DNA of 64,000 bases from Pseudomonas protegens CHA0 (GTDB lineage Bacteria; Pseudomonadota; Gammaproteobacteria; Pseudomonadales; Pseudomonadaceae): the NCBI RefSeq assembly GCF_000397205.1, contig NC_021237.1:2233001-2297000 (forward strand), in the 5' to 3' direction. The notes beneath the pieces are model-generated. The model was given only the letters and a program-made list of their open reading frames with translations. It was not told where the DNA came from and did no database searches. Made by a program: the position numbers and the translations under genes. Below are positions 35,514 through 44,363 of this stretch, piece by piece. The first letter of the stretch is position 1. The number at the start of each line of letters is the position of its first letter.

Positions 35514-36029
35514 TCAGATGCCGAGGGCTTGGCGCTGTTTCTCCAGCATGTCCACGCCGTTGACCTTCTCGATGAAATTGAGCAGGTCGATTTCGATGAT
35601 GTCTTCGTTGTCCACGGTCAGCTTGTAGTAGCTGCAGGTGGTGGTGATGCTGTGCTCGGTGTCTTCACCGGGGGAGGCGTCGCCCATCTCGATGGTTTCG
35701 TGCCGGCCACGTACCACCACCTCGACGGTGCTGACGTCGCCGGTGTCGTCCTGCTGAAAGGCGCCGGAGAAGCGCAGCATGATTCCGGAGGCATTCACCG
35801 AGCCGAACTGGCGCAGGGCGATCAGGTCGATGCCGCCGGTCTTCCATTCGAACTGGATGCCGTCATCGGAGAAGCCCAGGTCTGCCTTGACCGAGCCGTT
35901 CATGCCGCCGCCCCGGTAGGCTTCCATCTTGCGGCCGAGGGGCGGCAGGGTGACCGACTTGACCACGCCCAGGTAGCTGTTGCCGTCGTTGAACAGGTTG
36001 AGGTTTTTCAGTTTGCGAGGCATGGCCAT
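35514..36029 (-). CDS. FII: Major tail tube protein
   Basis: P2 FII homologue, 171 aa (P2: 172). MPRKLKNLNLFNDGNSYLGVVKSVTLPPLGRK and the EYRGGGMNGSV-type stretch (EAYRGGGMNGSVKADLG) are diagnostic. Forms the inner tube of the contractile tail. Confidence 0.95.
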   Translation of the reverse strand: MAMPRKLKNLNLFNDGNSYLGVVKSVTLPPLGRKMEAYRGGGMNGSVKADLGFSDDGIQFEWKTGGIDLIALRQFGSVNASGIMLRFSGAFQQDDTGDVSTVEVVVRGRHETIEMGDASPGEDTEHSITTTCSYYKLTVDNEDIIEIDLLNFIEKVNGVDMLEKQRQALGI

Positions 36030-36086
36030 GGTGGTGTTCTCCGGTGTCCTGGCGCGGGGTGACTCCCTTCGCGGGGGAGCCCCTGG

Positions 36087-37256
36087 TTAGCTGTTGATCT
36101 TGCTGGCGAATTCCATGAGGTAGCGGTCGGTGATCCGCTGCCGCAGGGTGAGGTCTTCCAGCGGTGGTACCGGCGTGTAGTCGTAGTCAAGGAACAGCTT
36201 GCCGGCCTTGAGGGTGTCCTTGTCGTTGGCGTCTTCCTGGTACCAGCAGTTGCCACCGATCAGATATCCGGCCGAGATCAGCTCGCGGAACTTGGCGTTG
36301 ATGCCGTTGATGATGTCTTTCACCAGGGTCGGGGTCATTGGCTTGTCCACGGCCCACATGTGCGCCTCGGCCATGGTGTCGGCGAGGATCTGCGCGGTAC
36401 GGGTGTAGTTCTCGAAGGCGAACAGCGGATCGTCGCTGCAAGTCCGGCTGCCCCAGAAGCGGAACCCGCCCTCGTTGATCAGGGTGGTGACCTCGTTGGA
36501 GTTGAGGTAGTTGGCGTCGGTGGCCGGGTTCTGCAGGTCCCAGAACACGTCGGCGCTGATGCCGGTAGCCCCGTTGACCGCGACGTTGGACAGGGTCTTG
36601 TGCCAGCCTACCTCCTGGTCGATCTTCGCCCGCAGGCCCAGGGCGCAGGCTACTGCAGATGCTTTGGTAGTCGCGTTGGCGGTGGTGTCCCAATGTTCGA
36701 AATCCGGCCAGATCACCATGACTTCCCGGGCGCCGAAGTTCTCGCGGTAGGCGACGGCCTCTTCCTTGGTCTTGCTGTCCCGGGCGCTGACATAGCAGAA
36801 GGCCCGCAGTTGCTGGCCGATCGATACCAGTGCGGTCGCTACTGGCAGGCTATCCAGGCCTGGCACGCCGAGGATGCGCGGCACCATGCCGACACGGGCT
36901 TTGGCGGCGAGCAGGGCTTTCATGCCGGTGTATTTACCGTCGGCGGTGGTGGTGCCGATCAGGGCGCTGGTGGTCGCGGCTTCGGTTTCGCCTTCCTTGA
37001 CCCGCACCACGATCACGTAAGGCTTGGTCTGGTCGGCGATGGCCTGCAGGCTGGCGCCCAGGGTGCCCTTGGTGCCGGCTTTGCCGACCGCGGTCTGAAC
37101 GTTGGTCAGCAGGACCGGGGTATCGAGCGGGAATGCCAGCGGATCAGCGTCGTCGGCAGTGCAGACCAGGCCGATAACAGCGGTGGGGATGGTGCGAATG
37201 GGGCGGGTGCCGTCGTTGAGTTCGAGGACCCGCACGCCGTGAAGATAATCGGCCAT
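36087..37256 (-). CDS. FI: Tail sheath protein
   Basis: P2 FI homologue, 389 aa (P2: 396). MADYLHGVRVLELNDGTRPIRTI at the start, YVSARDSKTKEEAVAYRENFG and FRFWGSRTCSDDPLFAFENYTR in the C-terminal half are hallmarks of contractile sheaths. ATG at 37256 is preferred over the longer frame. First gene of the FI-D block, behind the Ogr-type dyad at 37333. Confidence 0.95.
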   Translation of the reverse strand: MADYLHGVRVLELNDGTRPIRTIPTAVIGLVCTADDADPLAFPLDTPVLLTNVQTAVGKAGTKGTLGASLQAIADQTKPYVIVVRVKEGETEAATTSALIGTTTADGKYTGMKALLAAKARVGMVPRILGVPGLDSLPVATALVSIGQQLRAFCYVSARDSKTKEEAVAYRENFGAREVMVIWPDFEHWDTTANATTKASAVACALGLRAKIDQEVGWHKTLSNVAVNGATGISADVFWDLQNPATDANYLNSNEVTTLINEGGFRFWGSRTCSDDPLFAFENYTRTAQILADTMAEAHMWAVDKPMTPTLVKDIINGINAKFRELISAGYLIGGNCWYQEDANDKDTLKAGKLFLDYDYTPVPPLEDLTLRQRITDRYLMEFASKINS

Positions 37257-37332
37257 GGATTTTGCCTGCGCAGTGAATGGGGTGACAGTGCACAGGCTGC
37301 CGCGCGCGCGTCGGATCAGCGAGCGCGCAGGC

Positions 37333-37353
37333 TTGTAGGGGAGTGGGTTACAG
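37333..37353. promoter_or_regulatory. Putative Ogr site of the FI-D operon
   Basis: TTGTA-N11-TACAG, centred 87 bp before the FI start, so transcription about 55 bp from its centre would give a 32-nt leader. The same geometry is found at the two other late block heads. Confidence 0.6.
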
Positions 37354-37770
37354 GTGCTCGGGTAGCCAGACGGGTGCTGGCGGGCGGTGTTCGGTGCGGT
37401 GAAATTTGTCGGCTTCGGGCCAGTCACGCAGCGCCCGGCGATAGGTCTGGAGCTCGGCGTACTGCTCGGCTGTCAGGGTTGTGGCCGCGCCGTCCTCCAG
37501 TTCGTCGCGGTGCCGGGTTACGACGCTATCTGTAGTGCTGAGGCGCTGATCACGCCATGCCCGTTCAACGGCTGCAAGATCCTCCGCGCTCGGTGGCGGT
37601 GGGTCGGTAAGCACCGGGAAGCCGTCCTTGCCCCAATCAATGACCAGGCCCGCTGCCTGACCTGCCATTAACTCCGCGTGCCTTTCAGCGGCGATTTCAA
37701 CGACATCCTTCGGCATGGACATGTGAATGGTTGAGTCGTAGAAGCTGCGAGTGGATTTCGAACTGAACAT
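37348..37770 (-). CDS. Tail fibre assembly chaperone
   Basis: The 140-aa product has the two usual parts of phage tail-fibre chaperones. One is an N-terminal region with HMSMPKDVVEIAAERHAELMAGQ and WGKDGFPVLTDPPPPS. The other is a C-terminal YRRALRDW..PVWLPEHL stretch. It stands directly downstream of the fibre gene, in the place of P2 gene G. Confidence 0.8.
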   Translation of the reverse strand: MFSSKSTRSFYDSTIHMSMPKDVVEIAAERHAELMAGQAAGLVIDWGKDGFPVLTDPPPPSAEDLAAVERAWRDQRLSTTDSVVTRHRDELEDGAATTLTAEQYAELQTYRRALRDWPEADKFHRTEHRPPAPVWLPEHL

Positions 37771-37779
37771 AGACCCTCC

Positions 37780-39327
37780 TCAATTTCCTAGGGCGATGAA
37801 AAAACCACCAAGTCCGGCAGTCGGCACCCCTGTTGTGCTCGTCATTGCCGTGGCTTTGATTCCGTTTGTGCCCTTGTCTACCAGGGAAAACACTGTCGCT
37901 CCTCCGTTTCCGAGAATTGCCGCGCTCAAGCACGCATTGGGGAACGCAATGTAATAGACAGCATTCCAGTTACCCATTGCTCCTCCTGCCGACACAGCAC
38001 TCCCCCATTGCAAAATTAAGCCCCCCGGCAGTCTCTGATAACCGGCTGGTGCTAACGACGCAGCAAAGCTCGCGGCATACTTGAGCATCGCCACACCCGA
38101 GGCGATCCATTGCGTCCCATTGCTTACCAGCGATACGGACTCGCCATCGTTCACGGTGATGTTTGATGCTGGCGCAAGCGCACTGTTCAGAAAAATAGTG
38201 TCAGTGCCCTGGCGCAGAATCGAACACGACAAAGACGATGCACCAATGTTGATTACGGACCCCACCGGCACGCTACTTAGCAGAGGCAGGGTCAACGTGT
38301 TGCAGGTCCCGAACACGTTGATATGAGCATTGACCTGCGACGGCTGAATAACCTGTCCCGCCGTACCGTAGCTGAAAGCCCGGCCGAATCCGCCGATGGC
38401 CCGCTGTACGAACTCTGCCGTAGCCAGCGCCTTGTTGTTGGCGAACTGTGCTGGGGTCGGCGCCGTAGGATCGCCCAGGAGGGCCGGCGAGTTGATTGGC
38501 GCGAACCCTTCAGTCACGTTTTGAAAGACCAGGGGCGTAGTGCCCACGATGATTGTGCCGTCGGTGATCAACTGCCAGCGAGTGTCGGCCAGGGTGCTCC
38601 CTTGTTCCACGGACACAATCAAGGCCGAGGTCACCTTTGCGCTGGTGTCTGCGTCTGCGGTGCGCGTCCAGGCGCCCGCCGCTGCGCTGTATAAGCCATT
38701 GTCCTTGGCTGCGGCTTGGTTCTTCACCAATACCCGGTCACCCGCTACCAGCGCCACACCGTCTACGCTTTGCAGCCCGGCCAGGGCGATGTTGGCGGTG
38801 GTTGCAGCCCGTACCGATTGTTTGCTGTCGAGCTTGTAGATCTCTTCCAGGACCTTCGAATCAACATAGGTACGGGTGGCGAGCACGATACTCGGGTCGA
38901 TCTTCAGCTCGACGTTGGCCGTGTTGCTGACGATCAGGTTCATGCGCACGACCTGGGTGCGGCCTGAGCCCTGGGACAGCAGCGGCTTGAAGCTGGGCGC
39001 GCAGTTGGCAACGGCCACCAGGTCGCCAGCGGTGTCGTACAGGCCAATTTCGCGAATCCACCAGCCGCCGACGCTTTCAGGAATGACCTGCTCGGCGATG
39101 ATGATGTTGGAGTTGTTCGGGTCAACCTTCAGCTGATTCAGCGGCGCCCGCCGGCGCTCGTTGATCAGTTGGGTCTGCTGCTCGTTCGGCATTGGTTCGG
39201 TGTTGTTGGCATCACCCACGCCCATCTGAGCGAACGTCCAGGGCACGCCCAGGGCATCGGCATTGGCCTGCTTGGCCTTGCCTACGGCGGTAAGGATCGC
39301 GAAAAACTGGCTGTTCTGGTCTGTCAT
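37780..39327 (-). CDS. Tail fibre protein
   Basis: The 515-aa product has the conserved phage tail-collar N-terminus (MTDQNSQFFAILTAVGKAKQANA, then IREIGLYDTAGDLVAVAN) that attaches to the baseplate. A repeat-like middle and a receptor-binding C-terminus (GLILQWGSAVSAGG..YYIAFPNACLSA..GFFIALGN) follow. The N-terminal 170 residues are P2 gpH-like; the rest is unrelated to gpH (669 aa) and the tip is of lower GC, as expected for exchanged host-range domains. Overlaps I by 4 nt. Confidence 0.88.
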   Translation of the reverse strand: MTDQNSQFFAILTAVGKAKQANADALGVPWTFAQMGVGDANNTEPMPNEQQTQLINERRRAPLNQLKVDPNNSNIIIAEQVIPESVGGWWIREIGLYDTAGDLVAVANCAPSFKPLLSQGSGRTQVVRMNLIVSNTANVELKIDPSIVLATRTYVDSKVLEEIYKLDSKQSVRAATTANIALAGLQSVDGVALVAGDRVLVKNQAAAKDNGLYSAAAGAWTRTADADTSAKVTSALIVSVEQGSTLADTRWQLITDGTIIVGTTPLVFQNVTEGFAPINSPALLGDPTAPTPAQFANNKALATAEFVQRAIGGFGRAFSYGTAGQVIQPSQVNAHINVFGTCNTLTLPLLSSVPVGSVINIGASSLSCSILRQGTDTIFLNSALAPASNITVNDGESVSLVSNGTQWIASGVAMLKYAASFAASLAPAGYQRLPGGLILQWGSAVSAGGAMGNWNAVYYIAFPNACLSAAILGNGGATVFSLVDKGTNGIKATAMTSTTGVPTAGLGGFFIALGN

Positions 39328-39944
39328 GGGTAGATGTCCATGGTGTCGATGTTGTGTTCTCTGCCACCCAGGCGGATAAAACCGCTGACCTCGATGTCGC
39401 GTTGGGTAGGGGGGTAGACGTCGATTTCGTCGCCATCGCTGAAGCCGGCGCCGAGGAAGATGCGGCCGGTGATCTCCAGGCTTATAGCCATGCCGGTCAG
39501 GTGACGAGTCACGGGCCTGGCGTCATCCACAAGCCAGGTTAGTTCCTGGTACATCTCCTCGGTGATGCCGGTTTCGAGCACGCCGATCTTGATGGCAAAG
39601 GTTCCCGGCACACCTTCCGGTACTGCCTGCCACCATTCGAGGACCTCGATCAGGTACCCCAGCGGTTCCACCACGCGGCGCAGGGCGCCGATGGTGCCTT
39701 TGCGTGAGTGGATGTAGTGGGATGAGCGAATCGCCGAGCGCTTGGCAGTCTCAGGCCAATTGCTGTCCCAGCGGTCGACAGAGAAGGCCCAGGCGAGATA
39801 GGGCAGTAGCTCAACCGGGCAAGTGCCGGGGTTCCAAAGCTGGCGCAGCGGAATCGGCACACGCTGGATCTGCGCCAAGGCCACAGCGGCCTGGCGTTCG
39901 AGTGCTGTGGAGTTGCCAGGCAGCAGCGGCTGAGCGCTCATCAC
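39324..39944 (-). CDS. I: Baseplate/tail protein I
   Basis: P2 gpI homologue, 206 aa. LLPGNSTALERQAAVALAQIQRVPIPLRQLWNPGTCPVELLPYLAWAFSVDRWD is the family signature region near residues 7-60. Overlaps J and the fibre gene by 4 nt each. Confidence 0.93.
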   Translation of the reverse strand: MMSAQPLLPGNSTALERQAAVALAQIQRVPIPLRQLWNPGTCPVELLPYLAWAFSVDRWDSNWPETAKRSAIRSSHYIHSRKGTIGALRRVVEPLGYLIEVLEWWQAVPEGVPGTFAIKIGVLETGITEEMYQELTWLVDDARPVTRHLTGMAISLEITGRIFLGAGFSDGDEIDVYPPTQRDIEVSGFIRLGGREHNIDTMDIYP

Positions 39945-40852
39945 TCATCCCCCCGGCTCAATACGATGTTGGTGCAGTAGGGCGCCTGGGCTTTGCTGGC
40001 GACGATATCGACCCAGTTGTCCAGCAGCACCTTGCGCATGCCTTCAACGTGCAATGCCGCGTGGACTGCTGACTCGGTGACCTCCATCCCCAGGCGTCGG
40101 CGCTGATGCACATAGGCCTGCAAGCTCTTTTCCGCCGCGGCCAGTATGGGTTCGGCTTCTGGGCCGCTGGATAGCGGGTAGAGCTTGGCCTTGACCTGGT
40201 AGCGCAGGATGGTCGCGCCCTGGACGATCAGGCGGTCGGCCACCGGGCGGCGGTCGTCATCGCTGAGGTAGCTGCTGACCACGGCGAGCAGGTCCGCCGG
40301 CGCTGTGCCGTCGCCCAGCAGGCTCTGCACCGTCACGACTGCCACGGCCGGCGATGGGCTTTCGGCGGTGGCGTCGGCGACACGGCCATCAGCAGCCCGG
40401 GCGTGGAAGATGTAGCTGTTGCGAGGGCCGGCCGTGCTCAGGCCTTCCCAGGCCATCTGCGCGCGCTCACGGAGGCTGTCGTCGCCCTCCATAATTCGAG
40501 GTAGTGGAGGTACGGCGCTCGGCTTGGCCTCCTGAACTACCAGACGCTTGACGTTGTAGTTGGCGGCCAACTGCTCCAGGTCGGTGCCTTTGGCGGTCGC
40601 CAGTAGGTTGGCAAGCGCTGCCTCGTTCACCCGTTGGCGCCAGACCATTTCCCGGTAGGCGTTCTCCTGCAGCAGCTTGGCCATAGGCTCGGAATCCATA
40701 TTGAGGCGGGCAGCGATCTCGGCCTGCTCCTCGGCCGGCCACAGGCTGATGGCATAGGCCTTGCGCTCGGCGAGGATCAACTCGTAATCGATCTGCTCGA
40801 CGATCTGTGGCGGTGGCAGCTGGCTGAGATCGATGGCGGCGAAGGTGTTCAT
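39941..40852 (-). CDS. J: Baseplate assembly protein J
   Basis: P2 gpJ homologue, 303 aa (P2: 302). The IDLSQLPPPQIVEQIDYELILAERK start and the REMVWRQRVNEAALANLLATAKG helix are diagnostic; it forms the baseplate wedge. Confidence 0.94.
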   Translation of the reverse strand: MNTFAAIDLSQLPPPQIVEQIDYELILAERKAYAISLWPAEEQAEIAARLNMDSEPMAKLLQENAYREMVWRQRVNEAALANLLATAKGTDLEQLAANYNVKRLVVQEAKPSAVPPLPRIMEGDDSLRERAQMAWEGLSTAGPRNSYIFHARAADGRVADATAESPSPAVAVVTVQSLLGDGTAPADLLAVVSSYLSDDDRRPVADRLIVQGATILRYQVKAKLYPLSSGPEAEPILAAAEKSLQAYVHQRRRLGMEVTESAVHAALHVEGMRKVLLDNWVDIVASKAQAPYCTNIVLSRGDE

Positions 40853-41193
40853 GCGCTGGCCCCCAGTTGGAGTGTGACGGCCAGGTTGAGCGGTTCATTG
40901 GTATCGACTCGACGACATTCAATATCCAACACCGACTGCCCTTGCAGCGTCGCACCCTTGAACTGCACCTGACTCAGGCTGACGCGGTGTTCCCAACGCA
41001 TCAGCGCCATAACGGTGGCGGCATAGACCCGCAGACGGGTTAGATCATTGAACGGGTGGTCGACCAGCTCGGGCAACAGGCTGCCGTACTCCCGGCGCAT
41101 GACGCGGGTGCCGAGGCGAGTGCTGAGGATGTCGCTGCACGACTGTTCGATGTGTTCGGTGGTGCTGATCGCTGCGCCGGTATCTCGGTTCAT
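40849..41193 (-). CDS. W: Baseplate assembly protein W
   Basis: P2 gpW homologue (gp25-like), 114 aa. EQSCSDILSTRLGTRVMRREYGSLLPELVDHP contains the R..G...R/MRREYGS signature of gp25 proteins. Coupled to V and J by 4-nt overlaps. Confidence 0.94.
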   Translation of the reverse strand: MNRDTGAAISTTEHIEQSCSDILSTRLGTRVMRREYGSLLPELVDHPFNDLTRLRVYAATVMALMRWEHRVSLSQVQFKGATLQGQSVLDIECRRVDTNEPLNLAVTLQLGASA

Positions 41194-41762
41194 TCCGGGG
41201 CTCCTGTCTTGGCTCCGCCCGGCATCACTCCACCATGCAGGTGCTTGACCAGGCTGATGCCGGCCGCGACCACGTCCTGCGACACGGTGACCTTGCCGGT
41301 GACGGTCTGATTGCCGGTCTGGGTGTAGTCGCCCTGGTGGGTGATTGGGCCGAGGATGGTGATGCCGCCCTCGCTGACCAGGTTGGTGGTACCGCCCGGG
41401 GCCAGGGTGGCATTCAGGTGATGGGCGACGCTGTCGTACTCGATCACCGTGCCGTCGCTGTAGCTGCGGCGGTGGAGTCCGGCGCGGTCACCGTTGGCCG
41501 GGGCGTTGTCGCTGAACAGGCCGGTTAAAGCCACGCCGTTGCCAAGTTGGCCCGAGGGGCTGATCAGTAAGACTTGCTCACCGGCGGTGGGCGGGTCCCA
41601 CTCCTTGTCGGAACCGGCGCGCAGGGTCAGCCATGGCAGCCAGGTCGTGGTCAGTTCACCGGTTTTCACACGCACGCGCGGGGGCTTCATCTGGACTTCG
41701 GCGACAACGCCGAAGCGGACAAGGTTTTCAATCAGGCGGGCGAGGGTGGCTAGATCGTTCAT
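41190..41762 (-). CDS. V: Baseplate spike protein V
   Basis: P2 gpV homologue, 190 aa (P2: 211). An OB-fold N-terminus (LVRFGVVAEVQMKPPRVRVKTGEL) is followed by a beta-helical spike; GEQVLLISPSGQLGNGVALTGLFS is typical. First gene of the V block. No ribosome site precedes the ATG, and the Ogr-type dyad is centred only 57 bp upstream, so its mRNA may have a very short leader. Confidence 0.93.
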   Translation of the reverse strand: MNDLATLARLIENLVRFGVVAEVQMKPPRVRVKTGELTTTWLPWLTLRAGSDKEWDPPTAGEQVLLISPSGQLGNGVALTGLFSDNAPANGDRAGLHRRSYSDGTVIEYDSVAHHLNATLAPGGTTNLVSEGGITILGPITHQGDYTQTGNQTVTGKVTVSQDVVAAGISLVKHLHGGVMPGGAKTGAPE

Positions 41763-41808
41763 GACGCCGATGGTGGCGCCGCGCGCGTGCGGGTGCAGCT
41801 TTGGCTCC

Positions 41809-41829
41809 TTGTATGAGGAACCGGTACAA
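41809..41829. promoter_or_regulatory. Putative Ogr site of the V operon
   Basis: TTGTA-N11-TACAA, a perfect 5-bp dyad, centred 57 bp before the V start. Confidence 0.65.
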
Positions 41830-41878
41830 TCGAAACGCGATTAAAATCGCAGTTTTGATGGTTAACAGGGAGGTGATT

Positions 41879-42436
41879 ATGTTGCTTGAGATATTAGGTA
41901 AGGCACCGACTGAGGCTTGGGTCGGTCTTGGTGGTGTGATATTTGGTTCGCTTCTTACGACTTTTGGTGTTTGGTTAACAAATCGGTCAAACGCTAAACA
42001 AGCTGCTCAGAGATTGGAGCATGAAGAAAGAGTATCTAGTGAAAAGGTTCGTAAAGAACGCTTAGAGGAGCTTTATGTTCTTGTTGGTGTTTGGGGTGAT
42101 AAGGCTGTAAGTGATTTTGAAGATTTTGTTTCTAAGATGCGCGGTTTTAACTTGGATGAGCCTAGCTCTTCAGATGGAAAAGTACGTGGCGAGTCGCCGT
42201 TAATCAGGATTGGAATGATAATCTCCATATATAGTGATACGGCAGTCGATAGCTTTGGAGCTGTTCAAGAGTCTTTTGGTAAAGTAGGTAATCTTCAGTT
42301 TGAATCCTATATGGTCGCTGACGAAGTGGTTAAGCTTCGAGAAGTTATGGGTCTTATGAGTGTGGCTATTCAAGAATTTCAGACTGCGCTTAGAGAGTTT
42401 AAGGCCGCCATTGCCGTCGAGGCTCGATCGGTCTAG
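41879..42436 (+). CDS. Single-pass membrane protein, low-GC accessory gene
   Basis: The 185-aa product has one N-terminal membrane helix (VGLGGVIFGSLLTTFGVWLT, residues 14-33), a charged coiled coil (residues 37-60, RLEHEERVSSEKVRKERLEEL), and a helical C-terminal domain. ATG follows a perfect AGGGAGG. It is on the strand opposite to the late genes, strongly AT-rich, and sits between S and V, where the late operon is split. The small hairpin GCGAT-TAAA-ATCGC lies in its leader. Best read as a lysogenically expressed accessory gene (exclusion or defence); no family recognised. Confidence 0.75.
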   Translation: MLLEILGKAPTEAWVGLGGVIFGSLLTTFGVWLTNRSNAKQAAQRLEHEERVSSEKVRKERLEELYVLVGVWGDKAVSDFEDFVSKMRGFNLDEPSSSDGKVRGESPLIRIGMIISIYSDTAVDSFGAVQESFGKVGNLQFESYMVADEVVKLREVMGLMSVAIQEFQTALREFKAAIAVEARSV

Positions 42437-42443
42437 GTTTTAT

Positions 42444-42902
42444 TTATTGGCTTGTTAGTTTTTTTAGTAGGCTGTCTCGAATTAAATCTAAATCTTCATT
42501 AGTAAAACCTAATACTTCCCGCTGTTCATACTTCACCTCTGGCGCCCCACGCTCGGCCCGGTCCTTCAGCCCGTATTGATGCACACGCGCAATACGGGCT
42601 ACCCGCCCAGTAAACCCAACACTGATCGCATTACCATCTCCCTGAACCTTCAAGAAGCTCGCTGTGCGCAGCTTCTTGAACATCTGTACCTGGCGCTTGA
42701 TGCGTCCTTGTTTGCCCCGTAGGTTCCGCTGTTTGCGCGGTGCGTACTTGCTCCCGTCCGGGTTGCGCTGGGCAATGATCCGTTGTTGCTGGCTGCGGCG
42801 CAGGGCCTGGCCGATGCTTCGGGCGAGCTGATTACGGGCGGCCGGCTGCAACTGCCCCAGCAGACCCGCGGCCCAGTCCTCCAGTGCTTCAAGATCAGCC
42901 AT
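42444..42902 (-). CDS. S: Tail completion protein S
   Basis: P2 gpS homologue, 152 aa (P2: 150). AGLLGQLQPAARNQLARSIGQALRRSQQQRIIAQRNPDG is diagnostic. The last codons (from about 42520 down) become AT-rich like the neighbouring accessory gene, suggesting that the insertion brought a few bases of S with it. Confidence 0.93.
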   Translation of the reverse strand: MADLEALEDWAAGLLGQLQPAARNQLARSIGQALRRSQQQRIIAQRNPDGSKYAPRKQRNLRGKQGRIKRQVQMFKKLRTASFLKVQGDGNAISVGFTGRVARIARVHQYGLKDRAERGAPEVKYEQREVLGFTNEDLDLIRDSLLKKLTSQ

Positions 42903-43347
42903 TGGGCACTATCCATTCCGGGCCGCTTTCGGGCCATGGTGGGTTGCGCTGTGGTTCACCTGGGTGGCTGATAGTGGTGTTGCCTGCATCATCCGTGCGA
43001 ACGACCACGCGCTCGGTGAGGGAAAGGGTCAAGCTCATGTCTACCTTGCTCTTGTCGATGAGGTCCGCCTCGAACTTGATGCCATCGGCGGACTTGTCGA
43101 GGTTCTCCAGCAGTTCGGACTGGTTCACCCGGAGCCACTCCAGCAGCGGCAGCATGACGCTGTCGGGGTGGCCGGCGAAGTCGGTCAGGATCACTTGCAG
43201 GTCGTAGTTGTACTCGAACGAAAGGCTGGCGGCAGCCGTGCAGCGGACCTTGCCGTTGTCGATGAAGATCAGCAGCCGGTCGGAGTTGTGGCGCAGTTCC
43301 GGGACTCGTTCCAGCAGGAAGGCCTTCAGGCTGTCGGGTTTGTTCAT
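42895..43347 (-). CDS. R: Tail completion protein R
   Basis: P2 gpR homologue, 150 aa (P2: 155). MNKPDSLKAFLLERVPELRHNSDRLLIFIDNG is typical. ATG at 43347 overlaps the stop of the Rz1 gene; the longer frame to 43395 is not used. Confidence 0.92.
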   Translation of the reverse strand: MNKPDSLKAFLLERVPELRHNSDRLLIFIDNGKVRCTAAASLSFEYNYDLQVILTDFAGHPDSVMLPLLEWLRVNQSELLENLDKSADGIKFEADLIDKSKVDMSLTLSLTERVVVRTDDAGNTTISHPGEPQRNPPWPESGPEWIVPNG

Positions 43348-43601
43348 GGTTTGGCCTGCTGGTAGCGGTAGATCATGTCGACCTGGCCCGCGCATTCGGC
43401 CCAGGCGGCCTCGGCGGAGTCCTGGTCGGTGATCAAGTCGCCGTTACTGGTTGGGCTGGTCGCCGGCAGGCTGCAGGGCACCACGGCCGGACAGCCACTG
43501 ACGATAAGCGTCGGCGCCGGTGAGGGCGGGGCGCTCGCGCAGCCGGCGAGCAACATCAGGCAAGGGCTGGTCAGCCCAAGCGCGCAGATCAGCGTTTTCA
43601 C
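43344..43601 (-). CDS. Outer spanin subunit (Rz1-like lipoprotein)
   Basis: The 85-aa product has a lipoprotein signal ending MLLAGC and a short Pro-rich mature N-terminus (ASAPPSPAP). The gene begins inside Rz in another frame, the classical nested arrangement (P2 lysC). Acts with Rz to fuse inner and outer membranes at lysis. Confidence 0.88.
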   Translation of the reverse strand: MKTLICALGLTSPCLMLLAGCASAPPSPAPTLIVSGCPAVVPCSLPATSPTSNGDLITDQDSAEAAWAECAGQVDMIYRYQQAKP

Positions 43602-43887
43602 GTTTCAGCCCCTCGATGGTGCGTTGTCGTTTGGCGAGCCCCTGGCGTAGCAGGTCCTGTTCGGTGCGCAGACGGGCCTGGGCCTCGCGTTCGCTGGAAA
43701 GAACAGCCTCTAGGGCGTTGGCTTTGCCCTCGCTGCGTCCGGCCGCGGCCAGCGCGTCCTGGGTGTTTTTCTCTGCCAGTGCTCGGTTCTTGTCGGCGAC
43801 TTCAATGCGTTGTTGCTGGCCCCAGAGCAGCAGCCCCAACACGCCGACCAGTGCCAGGCCCAGCAGGATCTGGCGGATGGTGCTCAT
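43444..43887 (-). CDS. Inner spanin subunit (Rz/LysB-like)
   Basis: A 147-aa protein with an N-terminal membrane anchor (ILLGLALVGVLGLLLWG, residues 7-23) and a long periplasmic coiled coil (NRALAEKNTQDALAAAGRSEGKANALEAVLSSE...). P2 LysB equivalent. Coupled to the upstream P-loop gene by 4 nt. Confidence 0.88.
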   Translation of the reverse strand: MSTIRQILLGLALVGVLGLLLWGQQQRIEVADKNRALAEKNTQDALAAAGRSEGKANALEAVLSSEREAQARLRTEQDLLRQGLAKRQRTIEGLKRENADLRAWADQPLPDVARRLRERPALTGADAYRQWLSGRGALQPAGDQPNQ

Positions 43888-44363
43888 TTGAGGAACTCCC
43901 CCAGGATCAACTGACGGTACTGCTCATCGGTATAGGCCGCGCGGGCCTCCTCGTAGTAGGCCTCATCGATTACCCCCGGTATCAGAAGATGGCGCTGATA
44001 GCTGCCACCGTTGAGCTCGATCAGTTGCAACAGCAGATCCGTTTCCGGGGTATCAACCCTCAGGTCGCGGATTCGGCTCGCCGTCGTTGCGTAGTACCCG
44101 CCGTTGCGGACCTTGGTCGACTTGAGCCAGTCGAACTCGTCGTAGATCCAGATAGCTCGTTCCTGGTTGACATCATCAGGAGGGGCCTGACGGTCTGAAA
44201 GTACGACAACCCCTGGCAGGCGTCCGCGTAAATCCTTCGTTTGTCGGGTGACGAAAATCACCGTCTTGCCTTGGGTGGTGAGGTCGTTTGCGATTTTCAC
44301 CAGGCGAGTGGTTTTCCCTGTCAGGCGACCTGAGATTTCGAGGTAGGCAATCTTGGCGGTCAT
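43884..44363 (-). CDS. Small P-loop protein in the lysis cassette
   Basis: The 159-aa product has a Walker A-like SGRLTGKTT (residues 11-19, first Gly replaced by Ser) and Walker B WIYDEFDW (about 92-99). The fold looks like a truncated P-loop NTPase. Related text occurs in the 98-aa early protein at 23746. It lies between endolysin and spanins, linked to both neighbours by 4-nt overlaps, where P2 has no such gene. It could control lysis timing or be a late-expressed accessory gene. Confidence 0.65.
   Translation of the reverse strand: MTAKIAYLEISGRLTGKTTRLVKIANDLTTQGKTVIFVTRQTKDLRGRLPGVVVLSDRQAPPDDVNQERAIWIYDEFDWLKSTKVRNGGYYATTASRIRDLRVDTPETDLLLQLIELNGGSYQRHLLIPGVIDEAYYEEARAAYTDEQYRQLILGEFLK

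Noticed and set aside
41801..41830. Sigma-70 promoter TTGGCT-N18-TACAAT for the accessory gene at 41879
   Set aside because: The TACAA and neighbouring TTGTA form the Ogr-type dyad seen at two other late promoters, which explains the sequence better; dual use cannot be excluded.
43884..44363. Zot-like toxin
   Set aside because: It has a P-loop but lacks the Zot N-terminal pattern and a membrane helix, and no other filamentous phage genes are present.
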